Assembly (NCBI GenBank): GCA_947575275.1 | Contig: CANPMS010000001.1 | Location: forward strand, 124,001 to 188,000 | Length of the DNA: 64,000 bases | Direction of reading: 5' to 3' | Source of the DNA: an uncultured Clostridium sp. | GTDB taxonomy: Bacteria; Bacillota; Clostridia; Lachnospirales; Lachnospiraceae | Shown here: one piece after another, positions 43,725 through 53,047 of the stretch | Layout: each line of letters begins with the position of its first letter | How positions within the stretch are numbered: the first letter of the stretch is position 1 | Notes under the pieces: model-generated | What the model was told of the DNA's origin: nothing | Seen by the model: only the letters and a program-made list of their open reading frames with translations | Databases searched by the model: none | Translations under genes and position numbers: made by a program

Positions 43725-45692
43725 ATGAGGGATGAGCAATTTATACGAGGGGCGATTCCCATGACAAAAAGCGAGATTCGCGCGGTGTCGCTCTCCAAGC
43801 TGGAACTGGAAAGGAACAGTGTCGTCTACGATATTGGAGCAGGGACAGGCTCCGTCTCAGTGGAGGCGGCGCGTTTGGTTCCAGGCGGACATGTCTATGC
43901 CTTTGAGAGAGAGGATGAGGGCTGCCGCCTGATTCGCGCTAATGCGGAAAAATTTGAGATTGCTAATTTGACTGTGGTGCGGGGCAGCGCTCCAGAGAGC
44001 CTTGAGGGAATGCCAAAGCCGGATTGTGTGTTTGTGGGTGGAACGGGCGGAAGGTTTCGTGAGATTCTCGACGCGGTGTTTGAAAAAAATCCGTTGGTTC
44101 GAGTGGTCATAAATGTGATCTCCCTGGAGAGCCTTACGGATGCCATCAATTATTTTAAAGGGCATGAGCTTGATCCGGAGGTGATCTGTGTTCAGGTGTC
44201 CAGGGCCAATTTGCGGGGAAGGCATCATATGATGCAGGCATTGAATCCGATTTATGTGCTGTCGGCGGGAGGTGTTCCAGAGGAGGACAGGCAGGTAGGG
44301 ACAGAAGATATGCAAAAGATGCAGCGGCAGGAAACAGATGGGGCAGCAATTCCCAGGATTTTAATTGCCGCACCCTGCAGCGGGAGCGGGAAAACCGTGA
44401 TTACGGCAGGGCTTCTGGCGCTGTTTCAAAGAAGGGGGATTCGCTGTGTTTCCTTCAAGTGTGGGCCGGATTATATCGATTCTATGTTTCATCGTTATGT
44501 TCTGGGAGTGCCGGGATGTAATCTGGACAGCTTTTTCCTTGGCAGGGAGCAGGTTATGGAATTGTTTGCAGAGAAGAGCCGTGGCTCAGAGCTGGCAGTT
44601 ATGGAAGGGGTTATGGGATATTATGACGGCGTGGGAGGAAATACGCTTCAGGCAAGCTCCTATGAGATTGCAGAAATTACACGAACGCCGGTAATTCTTG
44701 TGGTGGACGCAAAATCCAGCAGTCTTTCCGTGGCGGCGCAGGTTAAGGGGTTTTTAGAGTATCAACCGGACAGCCGTATTATGGGAGTGATCTTAAACCG
44801 TGCTTCTAAAGAAGCTGAGCGGCGCCTCAGAACTAAATTGGAAGAATTGGGCGTGGCATGTCTGGGGGCGGTTCCCGTCTGTCCAGAGGCGGAGCTTACA
44901 GATCGTCATCTTGGCCTTACCATACCAGAAAAGCAGGAACAGCTATGTAAACGTCTGGAGAAGCTGGCGGATAAGCTGGAGGAGTGTCTTTCTGTGGATC
45001 GGCTTCTTGTAATTGCCGGGAAAGCGGGGCAGCTGCCGGAGGAAACAAAGCGTGAGCGGGAACTGGTAAAAGCAGAGGCCCCCAGACGGCGCATGGGTGT
45101 TGCAAGGGATGAGGCATTTTGCTTTTATTATCAGGAGAATCTGGAATTTTTGCAGGAAAACGGATGGGATTTAGTGGAGTTTTCTCCACTCCTTGACAGC
45201 CGTCTGCCGGAGAATCTTGATGGGATTTTGCTTGGCGGAGGTTATCCGGAGTGTTATGCGGACAAGTTGTCTCAGAATACTTCCATGCTTGCAGATATTC
45301 GTGAGGCAGCGGCGGGCGGGGTAAAGATTTTGGCAGAGTGCGGCGGCTTTCTCTACCTGCACCGCACCTTGGAGGATATGGAAGGGAAATCCTGCCCCAT
45401 GGCTGGCGTGATCGATGGAGACGGTTTTCGGACAGAACGGCTTTCCCGTTTTGGATATATTGAACTGACACAGGCAGATGAGAAATTAAAAGCCGGAATC
45501 CGTGGGCACGAATTCCATTATTGGGACAGTACAAATCCCGGTACGGCGATGGGCGCCAGAAAACCATCATCGAACCGTGGATGGGATTGTATGCACAGAA
45601 CGGAGACAATTCTGGCGGGATTCCCGCATCTGTATTACCGATCGGCGCCCTCGTGGATTCTTCAATTCCTTAATGGGGGACAGCGCTCATGA
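43725..45692 (+). CDS. cbiTA: Fused precorrin-6Y C15-methyltransferase (CbiT) and cobyrinate a,c-diamide synthase (CbiA)
   Basis: The 655-residue protein begins with a CbiT domain (about residues 1-190; MTKSEIRAVSLSKL and the SAM site YDIGAGTGSVSVEAA). The second part is CbiA: P-loop APCSGSGKT, FKCGPDYIDSMFH, EGVMGYYDG, and a C-terminal glutaminase domain with nucleophile Cys in AECGGFLYLH and a late GHEFHYW. CbiA amidates cobyrinic acid at a and c. No stop or frame change lies between the parts, so it is one polypeptide. It starts 4 bases after cbiJE and overlaps cobU by 4 bases. Confidence 0.9.
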   Translation: MRDEQFIRGAIPMTKSEIRAVSLSKLELERNSVVYDIGAGTGSVSVEAARLVPGGHVYAFEREDEGCRLIRANAEKFEIANLTVVRGSAPESLEGMPKPDCVFVGGTGGRFREILDAVFEKNPLVRVVINVISLESLTDAINYFKGHELDPEVICVQVSRANLRGRHHMMQALNPIYVLSAGGVPEEDRQVGTEDMQKMQRQETDGAAIPRILIAAPCSGSGKTVITAGLLALFQRRGIRCVSFKCGPDYIDSMFHRYVLGVPGCNLDSFFLGREQVMELFAEKSRGSELAVMEGVMGYYDGVGGNTLQASSYEIAEITRTPVILVVDAKSSSLSVAAQVKGFLEYQPDSRIMGVILNRASKEAERRLRTKLEELGVACLGAVPVCPEAELTDRHLGLTIPEKQEQLCKRLEKLADKLEECLSVDRLLVIAGKAGQLPEETKRERELVKAEAPRRRMGVARDEAFCFYYQENLEFLQENGWDLVEFSPLLDSRLPENLDGILLGGGYPECYADKLSQNTSMLADIREAAAGGVKILAECGGFLYLHRTLEDMEGKSCPMAGVIDGDGFRTERLSRFGYIELTQADEKLKAGIRGHEFHYWDSTNPGTAMGARKPSSNRGWDCMHRTETILAGFPHLYYRSAPSWILQFLNGGQRS

Positions 45693-46198
45693 TACACTTG
45701 ATAACGGGGGGAAGCGGCAGCGGCAAATCTGCTTATGCTGAGCAGGCGGCAATGGAATGTGGTGGGGGAAGACGATTTTATGTGGCAACCATGAAGCCTT
45801 CAGGGGCGGAAGGCAAGCGAAGGATTGCCCGCCATAGAAAGCAGCGCCAGGGAAAGGGCTTTGAGACGGTGGAATGTTTCTCTCACCTGGAACGTCTGAA
45901 GCTTCCGGGCGGTGTCATCCTTTTGGAATGTCTTTCCAATCTGCTGGCAAATGAGCAGTTTGATGAGGGCGGAACGGATGAGGAAATTCTCATTAGAGTT
46001 GAGGGTGGAATCCTGTGCTTGAAAAAACAGGTGGAGCACATTATTATAGTAACAAATGAGGTGTTTTCAGATGGCGGCAGTTATGATGCAGACACGCTGC
46101 GTTTTATCCGGCTTCTGGGAAAGCTCAACGTCCGTTTCGCACAGCTGGCAGACTTTGTAACAGAGGTAGTGTGTGGGATACCTGTTCAGGTGAAATGA
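45689..46198 (+). CDS. cobU: Adenosylcobinamide kinase/guanylyltransferase CobU
   Basis: The 169-residue protein has the CobU P-loop GGSGSGKSAYAE (from residue 7), the RHRKQR stretch that includes the His guanylylated in CobU, and VTNEVFSDGGSYD...LGKLN near the end. It phosphorylates adenosylcobinamide and adds GMP from GTP. The start overlaps the CbiA stop. A second CobU-like gene lies 840 bases downstream. Confidence 0.92.
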   Translation: MIHLITGGSGSGKSAYAEQAAMECGGGRRFYVATMKPSGAEGKRRIARHRKQRQGKGFETVECFSHLERLKLPGGVILLECLSNLLANEQFDEGGTDEEILIRVEGGILCLKKQVEHIIIVTNEVFSDGGSYDADTLRFIRLLGKLNVRFAQLADFVTEVVCGIPVQVK

Positions 46199-46213
46199 CA
46201 GGGAGGGACGGAT

Positions 46214-47020
46214 ATGAGCTTGAGAGATAAAACCAGTGAGAGGGAGAAGATCAATCTGGTGGAGAGTATGGCGATTGCCCTGTCCATGTATTCACGCATT
46301 CCCATGCCTAAAGCTGCCTGGAGCAAAGGGGGAATGCAGTATGTGTTCTGCTTTTTTCCGGTGGCAGGGGTTATAGTGGGTGCGGTGATGACCGGCTTTT
46401 TCTGGCTGTCAGGGGTAATTAAGCTGGGAGTTTTGGCAGTTTCATGTATCGGAACAGCGCTTCCCCTGTTTATCACAGGAGGAATCCATATGGACGGCTT
46501 TCTCGATACGGTGGATGCCAGAAGCTCTTGTCTGGATAGGGAGCGTAAGCTTGAAATTTTGAAGGATCCCCATAAAGGGGCATTTGCTCTCTGGGGCGGT
46601 ATTGTATATTTTATGCTCTATGCGGCGGCCCTCTCAGAGCTTGGGAAACATGCCTTCCCCGCAGGCGCCTCCATCTATGTGATAACCAGAGCGCTCAGCG
46701 GTCTTTCTGTGGTAACGTTTCCGAAAGCGAGAACAAGCGGTCTTGCCAGAGCTTTTGCTGACGGTGCAAAAGAAGGTGGGAGGGTGGTGAAACTATCATT
46801 GTCTGCCTGGTTTTTTGCTGGGGTGATTTGGACGTTCTGCTGGGGCGGCGCGGTGATGGCAGCGGTGTTTTTTGCCGTGTCTTTGCTGACCTTTTATCTG
46901 TACTGGCGCATGGCATTGGGCGAATTTGGCGGTGTGACCGGGGATTTGGCAGGCTTTTTTTTGCAGGTTTCAGAATTTTTATTGACGGCTGCACTGGCAG
47001 TCTGCACGCGCATCGTCTGA
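46214..47020 (+). CDS. cobS: Adenosylcobinamide-GDP ribazoletransferase CobS
   Basis: The 268-residue polytopic membrane enzyme joins GDP-cobinamide and alpha-ribazole. Signatures: ALSMYSRIPMPK, the metal-binding TGGIHMDGFLDTVDA, and several hydrophobic helices. GGGAGGG precedes the start. Its position after cobU matches the final steps of nucleotide loop assembly. Confidence 0.94.
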   Translation: MSLRDKTSEREKINLVESMAIALSMYSRIPMPKAAWSKGGMQYVFCFFPVAGVIVGAVMTGFFWLSGVIKLGVLAVSCIGTALPLFITGGIHMDGFLDTVDARSSCLDRERKLEILKDPHKGAFALWGGIVYFMLYAAALSELGKHAFPAGASIYVITRALSGLSVVTFPKARTSGLARAFADGAKEGGRVVKLSLSAWFFAGVIWTFCWGGAVMAAVFFAVSLLTFYLYWRMALGEFGGVTGDLAGFFLQVSEFLLTAALAVCTRIV

Positions 47021-47037
47021 GAAAGGGAGTAAGAAAA

Positions 47038-47448
47038 ATGATATTGATTGTAGGAGGAAATGCCCAGGGAAAGCGTGCTTGTGCAGAACGTCTGGCATAT
47101 GAAATATGGAAAACCGGGGACAGGACAAGGGAAGGAATTGAGCTGTACGCTGCTGACGGTTTCAGGAATTCTCCGAAAGAGGCGCTTTTAAAGCCGCTGC
47201 TTTTTAATTTTCATGGATTTGTCCGCCAGATTATAGACAGCGGCGCCGATCCGCAGGCATACACAAAAGAGGTGATTGCTGCCGGTCCTTTTATCGTAAC
47301 CCTGGATGAGGTGGGCTGTGGAATTATTCCTGTAAGGCAGGGTGAGCGTGACTGGAGAGAGGCCTGCGGGCGCGCGGGACAGCTTCTGGGGGCAGAGTCA
47401 GACCAGGTATACCGTGTGGTATGCGGAATTTTGTCACGGATTAAATAG
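47038..47448 (+). CDS. Short degenerate CobU-like protein
   Basis: The 136-residue protein resembles CobU at both ends. Its start, IVGGNAQGKRACAE, aligns with the CobU P-loop, but the Ser/Thr after GK is Arg. Its end, LDEVGCGIIPVRQGERDWREACG, matches the conserved NEVG region of CobU. The middle lacks the HRxxR stretch with the guanylylated His. It is therefore probably not a full kinase/guanylyltransferase. It could be a partner of the first CobU or have a different nucleotide role. It starts 17 bases after cobS and ends 32 bases before cbiB. Confidence 0.68.
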   Translation: MILIVGGNAQGKRACAERLAYEIWKTGDRTREGIELYAADGFRNSPKEALLKPLLFNFHGFVRQIIDSGADPQAYTKEVIAAGPFIVTLDEVGCGIIPVRQGERDWREACGRAGQLLGAESDQVYRVVCGILSRIK

Positions 47449-47480
47449 ATAACGGCTCAGACAGGGAGAGGATGAGAGAG

Positions 47481-48464
47481 ATGACAGAGTTTGCGGCGGC
47501 TTTGAGTGTGGGCTTTTTCCTGGATTGGTTCATTGGTGACCCGGAGGGATGGTGGCATCCTGTGCGTGCTGTGGGTTGGCTGATTGGAGCCCTTGAGAGG
47601 CTGCTGCGCAGTCTGTTTCCTGCCTCAAAGCGGGGAGAGCTGGCTGCGGGTGTTGTGCTGGCGCTGGCGGTTCCGGCTATGACGGCGGCAGCGGCGGCTT
47701 GCTTTCTGCGCATAATGGGGGCGCTTGACCCTGGTCTGCGCTTTGCCTGTTCCTGCGTGATGTGTGCCTGGCTTCTGGCGGCCCGGTCGTTAAAAACGGA
47801 AAGTATGAAGGTGTACCGCTCCCTTGCTGCGAGGGATTTGGAAAGGGCAAGAAAAGAGTTGTCCATGATCGTTGGAAGGGATACGGAAGGACTGACTGGG
47901 GAAGAGATCACCAAAGCAGCGGTGGAGACGGTGGCAGAGAATACATCTGACGGGGTGATCGCCCCCCTTTGCTGGATGCTGATTCTTGGTCCGGTGGGAG
48001 GCTTTTTTTATAAGTCGGTTAATACCATGGATTCTATGGTGGGCTATAAAAATGAGCAGTATCTTTATTTTGGGAGAGCGGCGGCGCGGCTGGACGATTT
48101 GGTCAACTGGATTCCCGCAAGACTTACGGCGCTTTTGATGATTCTGGCGGCCTGGATTCTGCCTGGATTTTGCGGGGCGCAGGCATGGCGGATTTGGATG
48201 AGGGATCGAAAAAACCATAAAAGCCCCAATTCTGCTCAGGCGGAGGCTGCCTGCGCCGGGGCGCTGGGGGTGCAGCTTGCCGGGGACGCCAGGTATTTTG
48301 GCCGTCTGGTGAAGAAGCCGACCATTGGCGATTCCCTGCGCCTGATTGAGAGGGAGGATATTGTCCGCGCCAATCAGTTGATGTATATGGTATCTGTTCT
48401 GGCGCTTTGCGGGGGACTCGGGTTGACGCTTTTAATATCAAAGCTTGGGCTTACCATGCCCTGA
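47481..48464 (+). CDS. cbiB: Adenosylcobinamide-phosphate synthase CbiB
   Basis: The 327-residue membrane protein attaches aminopropanol (or its phosphate) to adenosylcobyrate. Signatures: DWFIGDPEGWWHPVRAVGWLIG, VETVAENTSDGVIAPL, and KSVNTMDSMVGYKNEQYLYFGRAAARLDD. I prefer ATG 47481, 9 bases after AGGGAGAGG; ATG 47472 is directly adjacent to that site. CobD, which supplies aminopropanol phosphate, follows. Confidence 0.95.
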   Translation: MTEFAAALSVGFFLDWFIGDPEGWWHPVRAVGWLIGALERLLRSLFPASKRGELAAGVVLALAVPAMTAAAAACFLRIMGALDPGLRFACSCVMCAWLLAARSLKTESMKVYRSLAARDLERARKELSMIVGRDTEGLTGEEITKAAVETVAENTSDGVIAPLCWMLILGPVGGFFYKSVNTMDSMVGYKNEQYLYFGRAAARLDDLVNWIPARLTALLMILAAWILPGFCGAQAWRIWMRDRKNHKSPNSAQAEAACAGALGVQLAGDARYFGRLVKKPTIGDSLRLIEREDIVRANQLMYMVSVLALCGGLGLTLLISKLGLTMP

Positions 48465-48498
48465 AAAACGTTTATTTTGCTCTAGGAGGATGGCAGCG

Positions 48499-49617
48499 AT
48501 GGTATGGAACAGAGAGGCAATCTATTCAGGACGGCATGGAGGTGACATTTACCGAAATCAGATTTGTCACGATTATTCTGTTAACTTGAATCCCCTTGGT
48601 ATGCCCCGGGAGGTAAGGGAAGCGCTCCTCTATTCGATAGATGGCTGGGGGAGGTATCCGGATCCTCGCTGTGAAAAACTGAAGGAAGCCCTTGCTGTGC
48701 ACCATAAAGTTAACGTTTCCCAGCTAATCTGCGGTAATGGAGCAGCCGATCTGATTTTTCAGGCGGTACAAGCATTAAAGCCAAAGAAAGCGCTCCTTCT
48801 GGCACCCACCTTTTCAGAATACGAAAAGGCGCTTCAGGCTATGGGGACTGTCTGCTCCTTTTTTTCTTTAAGTGAAAAAAAGGATTTCTCTCCAGATATG
48901 GATCAGCTCTGCCATGCTGTTACAGAAGATTTGGATTTGGTATTTTTCTGTAATCCCAATAATCCCACAGGAAGTGTGGTTGAGCGGAAGCAAGTGGAGC
49001 GGCTGGCACGAGCCTGCGGTGAGAAGGGAGTCCGTTTTATTCTTGATGAGTGTTTTTGCGATCTGTTAGAGCAGCCGGAGCGGGTCAGTATGGTTCCCCT
49101 TACAGATAAATATCCTGGTATGTTTATTTTAAGGGCGTTTACGAAAACATATGCTATGGCAGGATTAAGGCTGGGATATGGCGTTTGCTCTGATGAGGAA
49201 TTCATCAGCCGGATGGAGCAGGCAAGGCAGCCCTGGAGTGTGTCTGTACCGGCACAGGTGGCAGGTGAGGCCGCTCTGAATGGGGAAGAATATTTGCAGC
49301 AGGCGCGCAGTTTGATTGCAGGCGAGCGTATTTTTTTGAGAGCAGGGCTTGAGTGTTTTGGGTATAAAGTATATGATTCCGCTGCTAATTATCTGTTATT
49401 TTATAATAGGGCGGAAGCCTGTCACAGTGATTTTAGCGCAGGGCATCTGTGGGAGATGTGCCGGAAACGTGGCATTTTGTTGAGGGATTGTTCCGATTTT
49501 CGGGGACTGGGAATTGGTTTTTATCGTGTATGCGTGGGGCGCAGAGAGGAAAATCGTTTGCTTTTAGATATACTTGGCAACATTGCGGGAGATGAAAAAA
49601 AGGAGAGTATGCCATGA
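48499..49617 (+). CDS. cobD: Threonine-phosphate decarboxylase CobD
   Basis: The 372-residue class I/II PLP enzyme makes (R)-1-amino-2-propanol O-2-phosphate from threonine phosphate. It opens with RHGGDIY and has CGNGAADLIF, FCNPNNPTG, the PLP Lys in RAFTKTYAMAGLRLGYG, and a C-terminal FYRVCVG. It belongs to the family shared with histidinol-phosphate aminotransferase, but the RHGGD start and context favour CobD. ATG 48499 lies 9 bases after AGGAGG. Its stop overlaps the start of a response regulator gene. Confidence 0.92.
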   Translation: MVWNREAIYSGRHGGDIYRNQICHDYSVNLNPLGMPREVREALLYSIDGWGRYPDPRCEKLKEALAVHHKVNVSQLICGNGAADLIFQAVQALKPKKALLLAPTFSEYEKALQAMGTVCSFFSLSEKKDFSPDMDQLCHAVTEDLDLVFFCNPNNPTGSVVERKQVERLARACGEKGVRFILDECFCDLLEQPERVSMVPLTDKYPGMFILRAFTKTYAMAGLRLGYGVCSDEEFISRMEQARQPWSVSVPAQVAGEAALNGEEYLQQARSLIAGERIFLRAGLECFGYKVYDSAANYLLFYNRAEACHSDFSAGHLWEMCRKRGILLRDCSDFRGLGIGFYRVCVGRREENRLLLDILGNIAGDEKKESMP

Positions 49618-51221
49618 GCCTGTACCGGATTATTTTGGTGGATGATGAAGAAGAAGTGCGAAAAGGTATGATCCGCAAGCTGGACTGGCAGAAGCTGGGA
49701 TTTGAAGTGGTGGGTGATGCGGAAAACGGCGAGGAAGCGCTTGAAAAGATTGAGCAGCTTGAGCCGGAGGTAGTTATGACTGATATTCGTATGCCCTATA
49801 TGGATGGTCTGACTTTAACGGCTCGGATCCGGCAGAAGTATCCTTCCATCAAGGTGCTGATTTTCTCTGGATTTGACGATTTTGAGTATGCCCAGCAGGC
49901 AATCAAGCTGAATGTGACAGAGTATGTTTTAAAGCCGGTCAACATGGAAGAGATGACGGAAATCTTAAACCGGGTCAGGGAGAATCTGGACAGTGAGATT
50001 GAGCAGCGCAGGAATGTGGATTCCCTGCGGGAAAGATACTTAAACAGCCTTCCTATTCTCCGGGAACTGTTTTTAAACGATATGGTTCGCGGAGGTGTGG
50101 ACTCCACCTTGATTGAGATGAAGCTTAAGGAGTATGGAGTTGATATTTTACATGCACGTAAATGGGTGATTGCCCTGGTCAGCATTGAAGTGGGGGAAGA
50201 GTCGGAAGAGAGGATATTGTCCCGGCACCGGGAGTTGATTCCTATTTCCGTAAGGAGCCTGATTGAGGATAACTTAAAGTCAAGCTGCCGGTTTGTGCTC
50301 TTTAATACTTCCGCCGGCATCACCCTGATTGCAGCAATGGATGAAGGCAACACGCAAACCGGACTGATTGACAGGCTTGGAGATGTCTGTAAGGAATGCC
50401 GCAGAATCTTGGAGGTGACAGTTACCATAGCTGTGGGACACAGCTGTACTTCTTTGGAGAAGATCGGGGAGACGTACCAGTCGGCTGTGGATGCTCTGGG
50501 TTACAAGGCGATTGTGGGAGCAGGAAAAACAATCTATATTAACGATGTGGAGCCGATGAGCCGGGGAAAACTGCAGCTGGATGCGTTGGATGAAGCGGAG
50601 CTTGTGGCGGCTATTAAATTTGCACCGGGAGATAAGATTCAGGAGGTAATCGGTACTCTTATGGGGCGGATGGGGGATGCAAAGGTGCATATGCGCCAGC
50701 ATCAACTTTATATGCTCTCGATTGTGAACTGTATCACCCAGCTGATGCAGCAATATAATTTAAATCCCGGAGATATGTTTGACGTACAGGGGCAGTACAC
50801 AGATATATTGTCTGCCATGGAGCGCCGGGAGGATTTTGAGGCGTGGATTTTAAAGGTCTCGCTCCGTATGAGCGAGGCGATGAACAAGGAGCGTGACAAC
50901 ACCACCAGGAGAGCAATTCTGGAGGCAAAACAGTATATTCAGGACAACTACCAGAATCCGGAGCTTTCCGTGGAGATGCTCTGCCGCAGGCTCCATATGA
51001 GTCCTGCCTATTTTTCCACCATGTTCCGCAAGGAGACCGGGCAGACCTATATTGCTTATCTGACAGAGGTTCGGCTTAATAAAGCGGTGGAGCTGTTAAA
51101 TGAAACGGATGATAAAACATATGTGATTGCCCAGAAGGTTGGGTATCAGGAACAAAATTATTTCAGCTATGTGTTTAAAAAACGTTTCGGTGTATCGCCG
51201 ACCAAGTTCCGCAGCACATAA
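49614..51221 (+). CDS. AraC-type response regulator (YesN family)
   Basis: The 535-residue protein has an N-terminal receiver domain with D10/D11 and phosphoacceptor D57 (MTDIRMPYMDG), and the switch region YVLKPVN. A long middle region follows, then a C-terminal AraC-type double helix-turn-helix (LSVEMLCRRLHMSPAYFSTMFRKETGQ). It is the partner of the YesM-type kinase that follows after 32 bases. The start overlaps the cobD stop by 4 bases (ATGA). From position it probably controls mglBAC. Confidence 0.93.
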   Translation: MSLYRIILVDDEEEVRKGMIRKLDWQKLGFEVVGDAENGEEALEKIEQLEPEVVMTDIRMPYMDGLTLTARIRQKYPSIKVLIFSGFDDFEYAQQAIKLNVTEYVLKPVNMEEMTEILNRVRENLDSEIEQRRNVDSLRERYLNSLPILRELFLNDMVRGGVDSTLIEMKLKEYGVDILHARKWVIALVSIEVGEESEERILSRHRELIPISVRSLIEDNLKSSCRFVLFNTSAGITLIAAMDEGNTQTGLIDRLGDVCKECRRILEVTVTIAVGHSCTSLEKIGETYQSAVDALGYKAIVGAGKTIYINDVEPMSRGKLQLDALDEAELVAAIKFAPGDKIQEVIGTLMGRMGDAKVHMRQHQLYMLSIVNCITQLMQQYNLNPGDMFDVQGQYTDILSAMERREDFEAWILKVSLRMSEAMNKERDNTTRRAILEAKQYIQDNYQNPELSVEMLCRRLHMSPAYFSTMFRKETGQTYIAYLTEVRLNKAVELLNETDDKTYVIAQKVGYQEQNYFSYVFKKRFGVSPTKFRST

Positions 51222-51253
51222 GAAACCGTAATATTGCTTATGAAAGGAAGCTT

Positions 51254-53047
51254 ATGGATAGACAGAAGGAACCGGGATTTCTGAATCGTGTCAGCATTCG
51301 ATACACCATATACATTTATTTTACAGTGAGCGCTCTGGCGGCAATCATGTGGATCGGCATCTCCCTCTATGGACGCCTTATGAGACAGATAACAGCAATT
51401 ATCCAGGAAGAAAATCAGGTGATGATAAGCCAGGTGAACCGTTCTGTGGATTCCTATTTACGTACCATTATGAAGTTGTCAGACTCCCTCTACTACGGTG
51501 TGGTAAAGAATGCGGATTTATCTGAGGAGAGTGTTCATAGTGAGTTTACCCTGCTTTATGACAATAACAAGGAGTATATTTCCAATATTGCCCTTCTCTC
51601 TAAAGACGGCGAGCTTCTGGAGGCAGTTCCCGCGGCACGGTTAAAGACGGGAGTTGATGTGACAAAAGAGACATGGTTTCAAAATACCCTGGAGCGGACA
51701 GAAAATCTCCACTTTACAACGCCCCATGTGCAGTATATTTTTGACAACAGTGCAAACCAGTACCGCTGGGTCATCACCTTGTCGCGGGCGGTGGAGCTTA
51801 CCAGGGGCACTTCAACGGATCAGGGGGTGCTGATGATTGATATTACTTATGGAAGCCTCCAGCAGCTGCTTGACAACATCAGCCTGGGAAATAGTGGGTA
51901 TCTCTATGTAATCAGCAGCGGAGGTGAGCTGATTTACCACCCGAAAATGCAGCTTATTGATGCCGGTCAGGCTCAGGAGAATATCCAGGTGGCTGCCGGA
52001 TACCGGGACGGAAACTACCGGGAAATTTATGAGGGTGAGAAGAGGGAGATTATTGTGAAGTCGGTGGGATATACCGGCTGGAAAATTATCGGTGTTACCC
52101 CGGACAAGGGGATTTCCTTAAACAGCTTAAAAACCAAGCTGTTTATTATATTTGTGGTGGCGTTTTTTCTATTTATACTGGTGATTATCAATGGCTATAT
52201 TTCTTCTAGAATCACTACGCCCATCAAGGAGCTGGAAAAGTCAGTGGCAGCTTTGGAAGCAGGAGAGCTTGATGCGGAGGTCTATACTGGCGGGTCTTAT
52301 GAAATCCGTCATCTGGGAAGATCCATCAAAGAGATGGCAAAGCGGATTCAGGCTCTGATGGATGATATTGTAGCAGAGCATGAATCAAAGCGAAAGAGCG
52401 AGTTTGATACCCTGCAGTCCCAGATTAATCCCCACTTCCTTTATAACACTCTGGACATTATTGTGTGGATGATCGAGAATGAGCAGAAAAATGAGGCGGT
52501 TAAGGTGGTAACCGCCCTGGCCCGGTTTTTTCGTATCAGCTTAAGCAAGGGCAAGAGTATTATTACTGTGCGGGATGAGCTGGAGCATGTAAGAAATTAT
52601 TTGATGATTCAGCAGATGCGTTTTAAAAATAAGTTTGAATATGTAATCCGCTCCGAGGAGAGCGTCTTGGAGCTGGCCAGTTTAAAGCTGATGCTTCAGC
52701 CTTTGGTGGAGAATGCGATTTACCATGGCATGGAATTTAAGGATGGAGATGGCAAGATTGAAATATGCGCCTATCTGAAGGATGGAGAGTTGTATGTTAC
52801 CATACGTGATAACGGGCTGGGTATGACATGTGAGCAGGTTGAGAACCTTTTGACGGACAGCGCATATGTATCATCCAGGCGTGGTTCCGGAATCGGCGTG
52901 AAGAATGTGAACGAGCGTATTCGATTGTATTTTGGTGAGGGTTACGGGCTCTTGATTAAGTCAGAGCCTGATGAGGGAACGCTGATACAGATTCATTTGC
53001 CGGCCGTGTCTTATCAGGAAATTCTGGAGAGGGAAAAATATGATTAG
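51254..53047 (+). CDS. YesM-type sensor histidine kinase
   Basis: The 597-residue kinase has an N-terminal membrane segment (about 15-40), an extracytoplasmic sensor domain of about 240 residues of the Cache type, a second membrane segment, a HAMP domain (SSRITTPIKELEKSVAALE), the phosphoacceptor His in QINPHFLYNTLD, and an ATPase domain (QPLVENAIYHGM, DNGLGM, GSGIGVKNVNER). It overlaps the next gene, a membrane-anchored sugar-binding protein, by 8 bases. That layout suggests that the binding protein presents a sugar signal to the kinase. Confidence 0.93.
   Translation: MDRQKEPGFLNRVSIRYTIYIYFTVSALAAIMWIGISLYGRLMRQITAIIQEENQVMISQVNRSVDSYLRTIMKLSDSLYYGVVKNADLSEESVHSEFTLLYDNNKEYISNIALLSKDGELLEAVPAARLKTGVDVTKETWFQNTLERTENLHFTTPHVQYIFDNSANQYRWVITLSRAVELTRGTSTDQGVLMIDITYGSLQQLLDNISLGNSGYLYVISSGGELIYHPKMQLIDAGQAQENIQVAAGYRDGNYREIYEGEKREIIVKSVGYTGWKIIGVTPDKGISLNSLKTKLFIIFVVAFFLFILVIINGYISSRITTPIKELEKSVAALEAGELDAEVYTGGSYEIRHLGRSIKEMAKRIQALMDDIVAEHESKRKSEFDTLQSQINPHFLYNTLDIIVWMIENEQKNEAVKVVTALARFFRISLSKGKSIITVRDELEHVRNYLMIQQMRFKNKFEYVIRSEESVLELASLKLMLQPLVENAIYHGMEFKDGDGKIEICAYLKDGELYVTIRDNGLGMTCEQVENLLTDSAYVSSRRGSGIGVKNVNERIRLYFGEGYGLLIKSEPDEGTLIQIHLPAVSYQEILEREKYD

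Noticed and set aside
44917-45609. Minus-strand open frame inside cbiTA
   Set aside because: The CbiA domain on the plus strand is unmistakable, and the antisense product is Pro/Arg/Ser-rich and unlike any protein.
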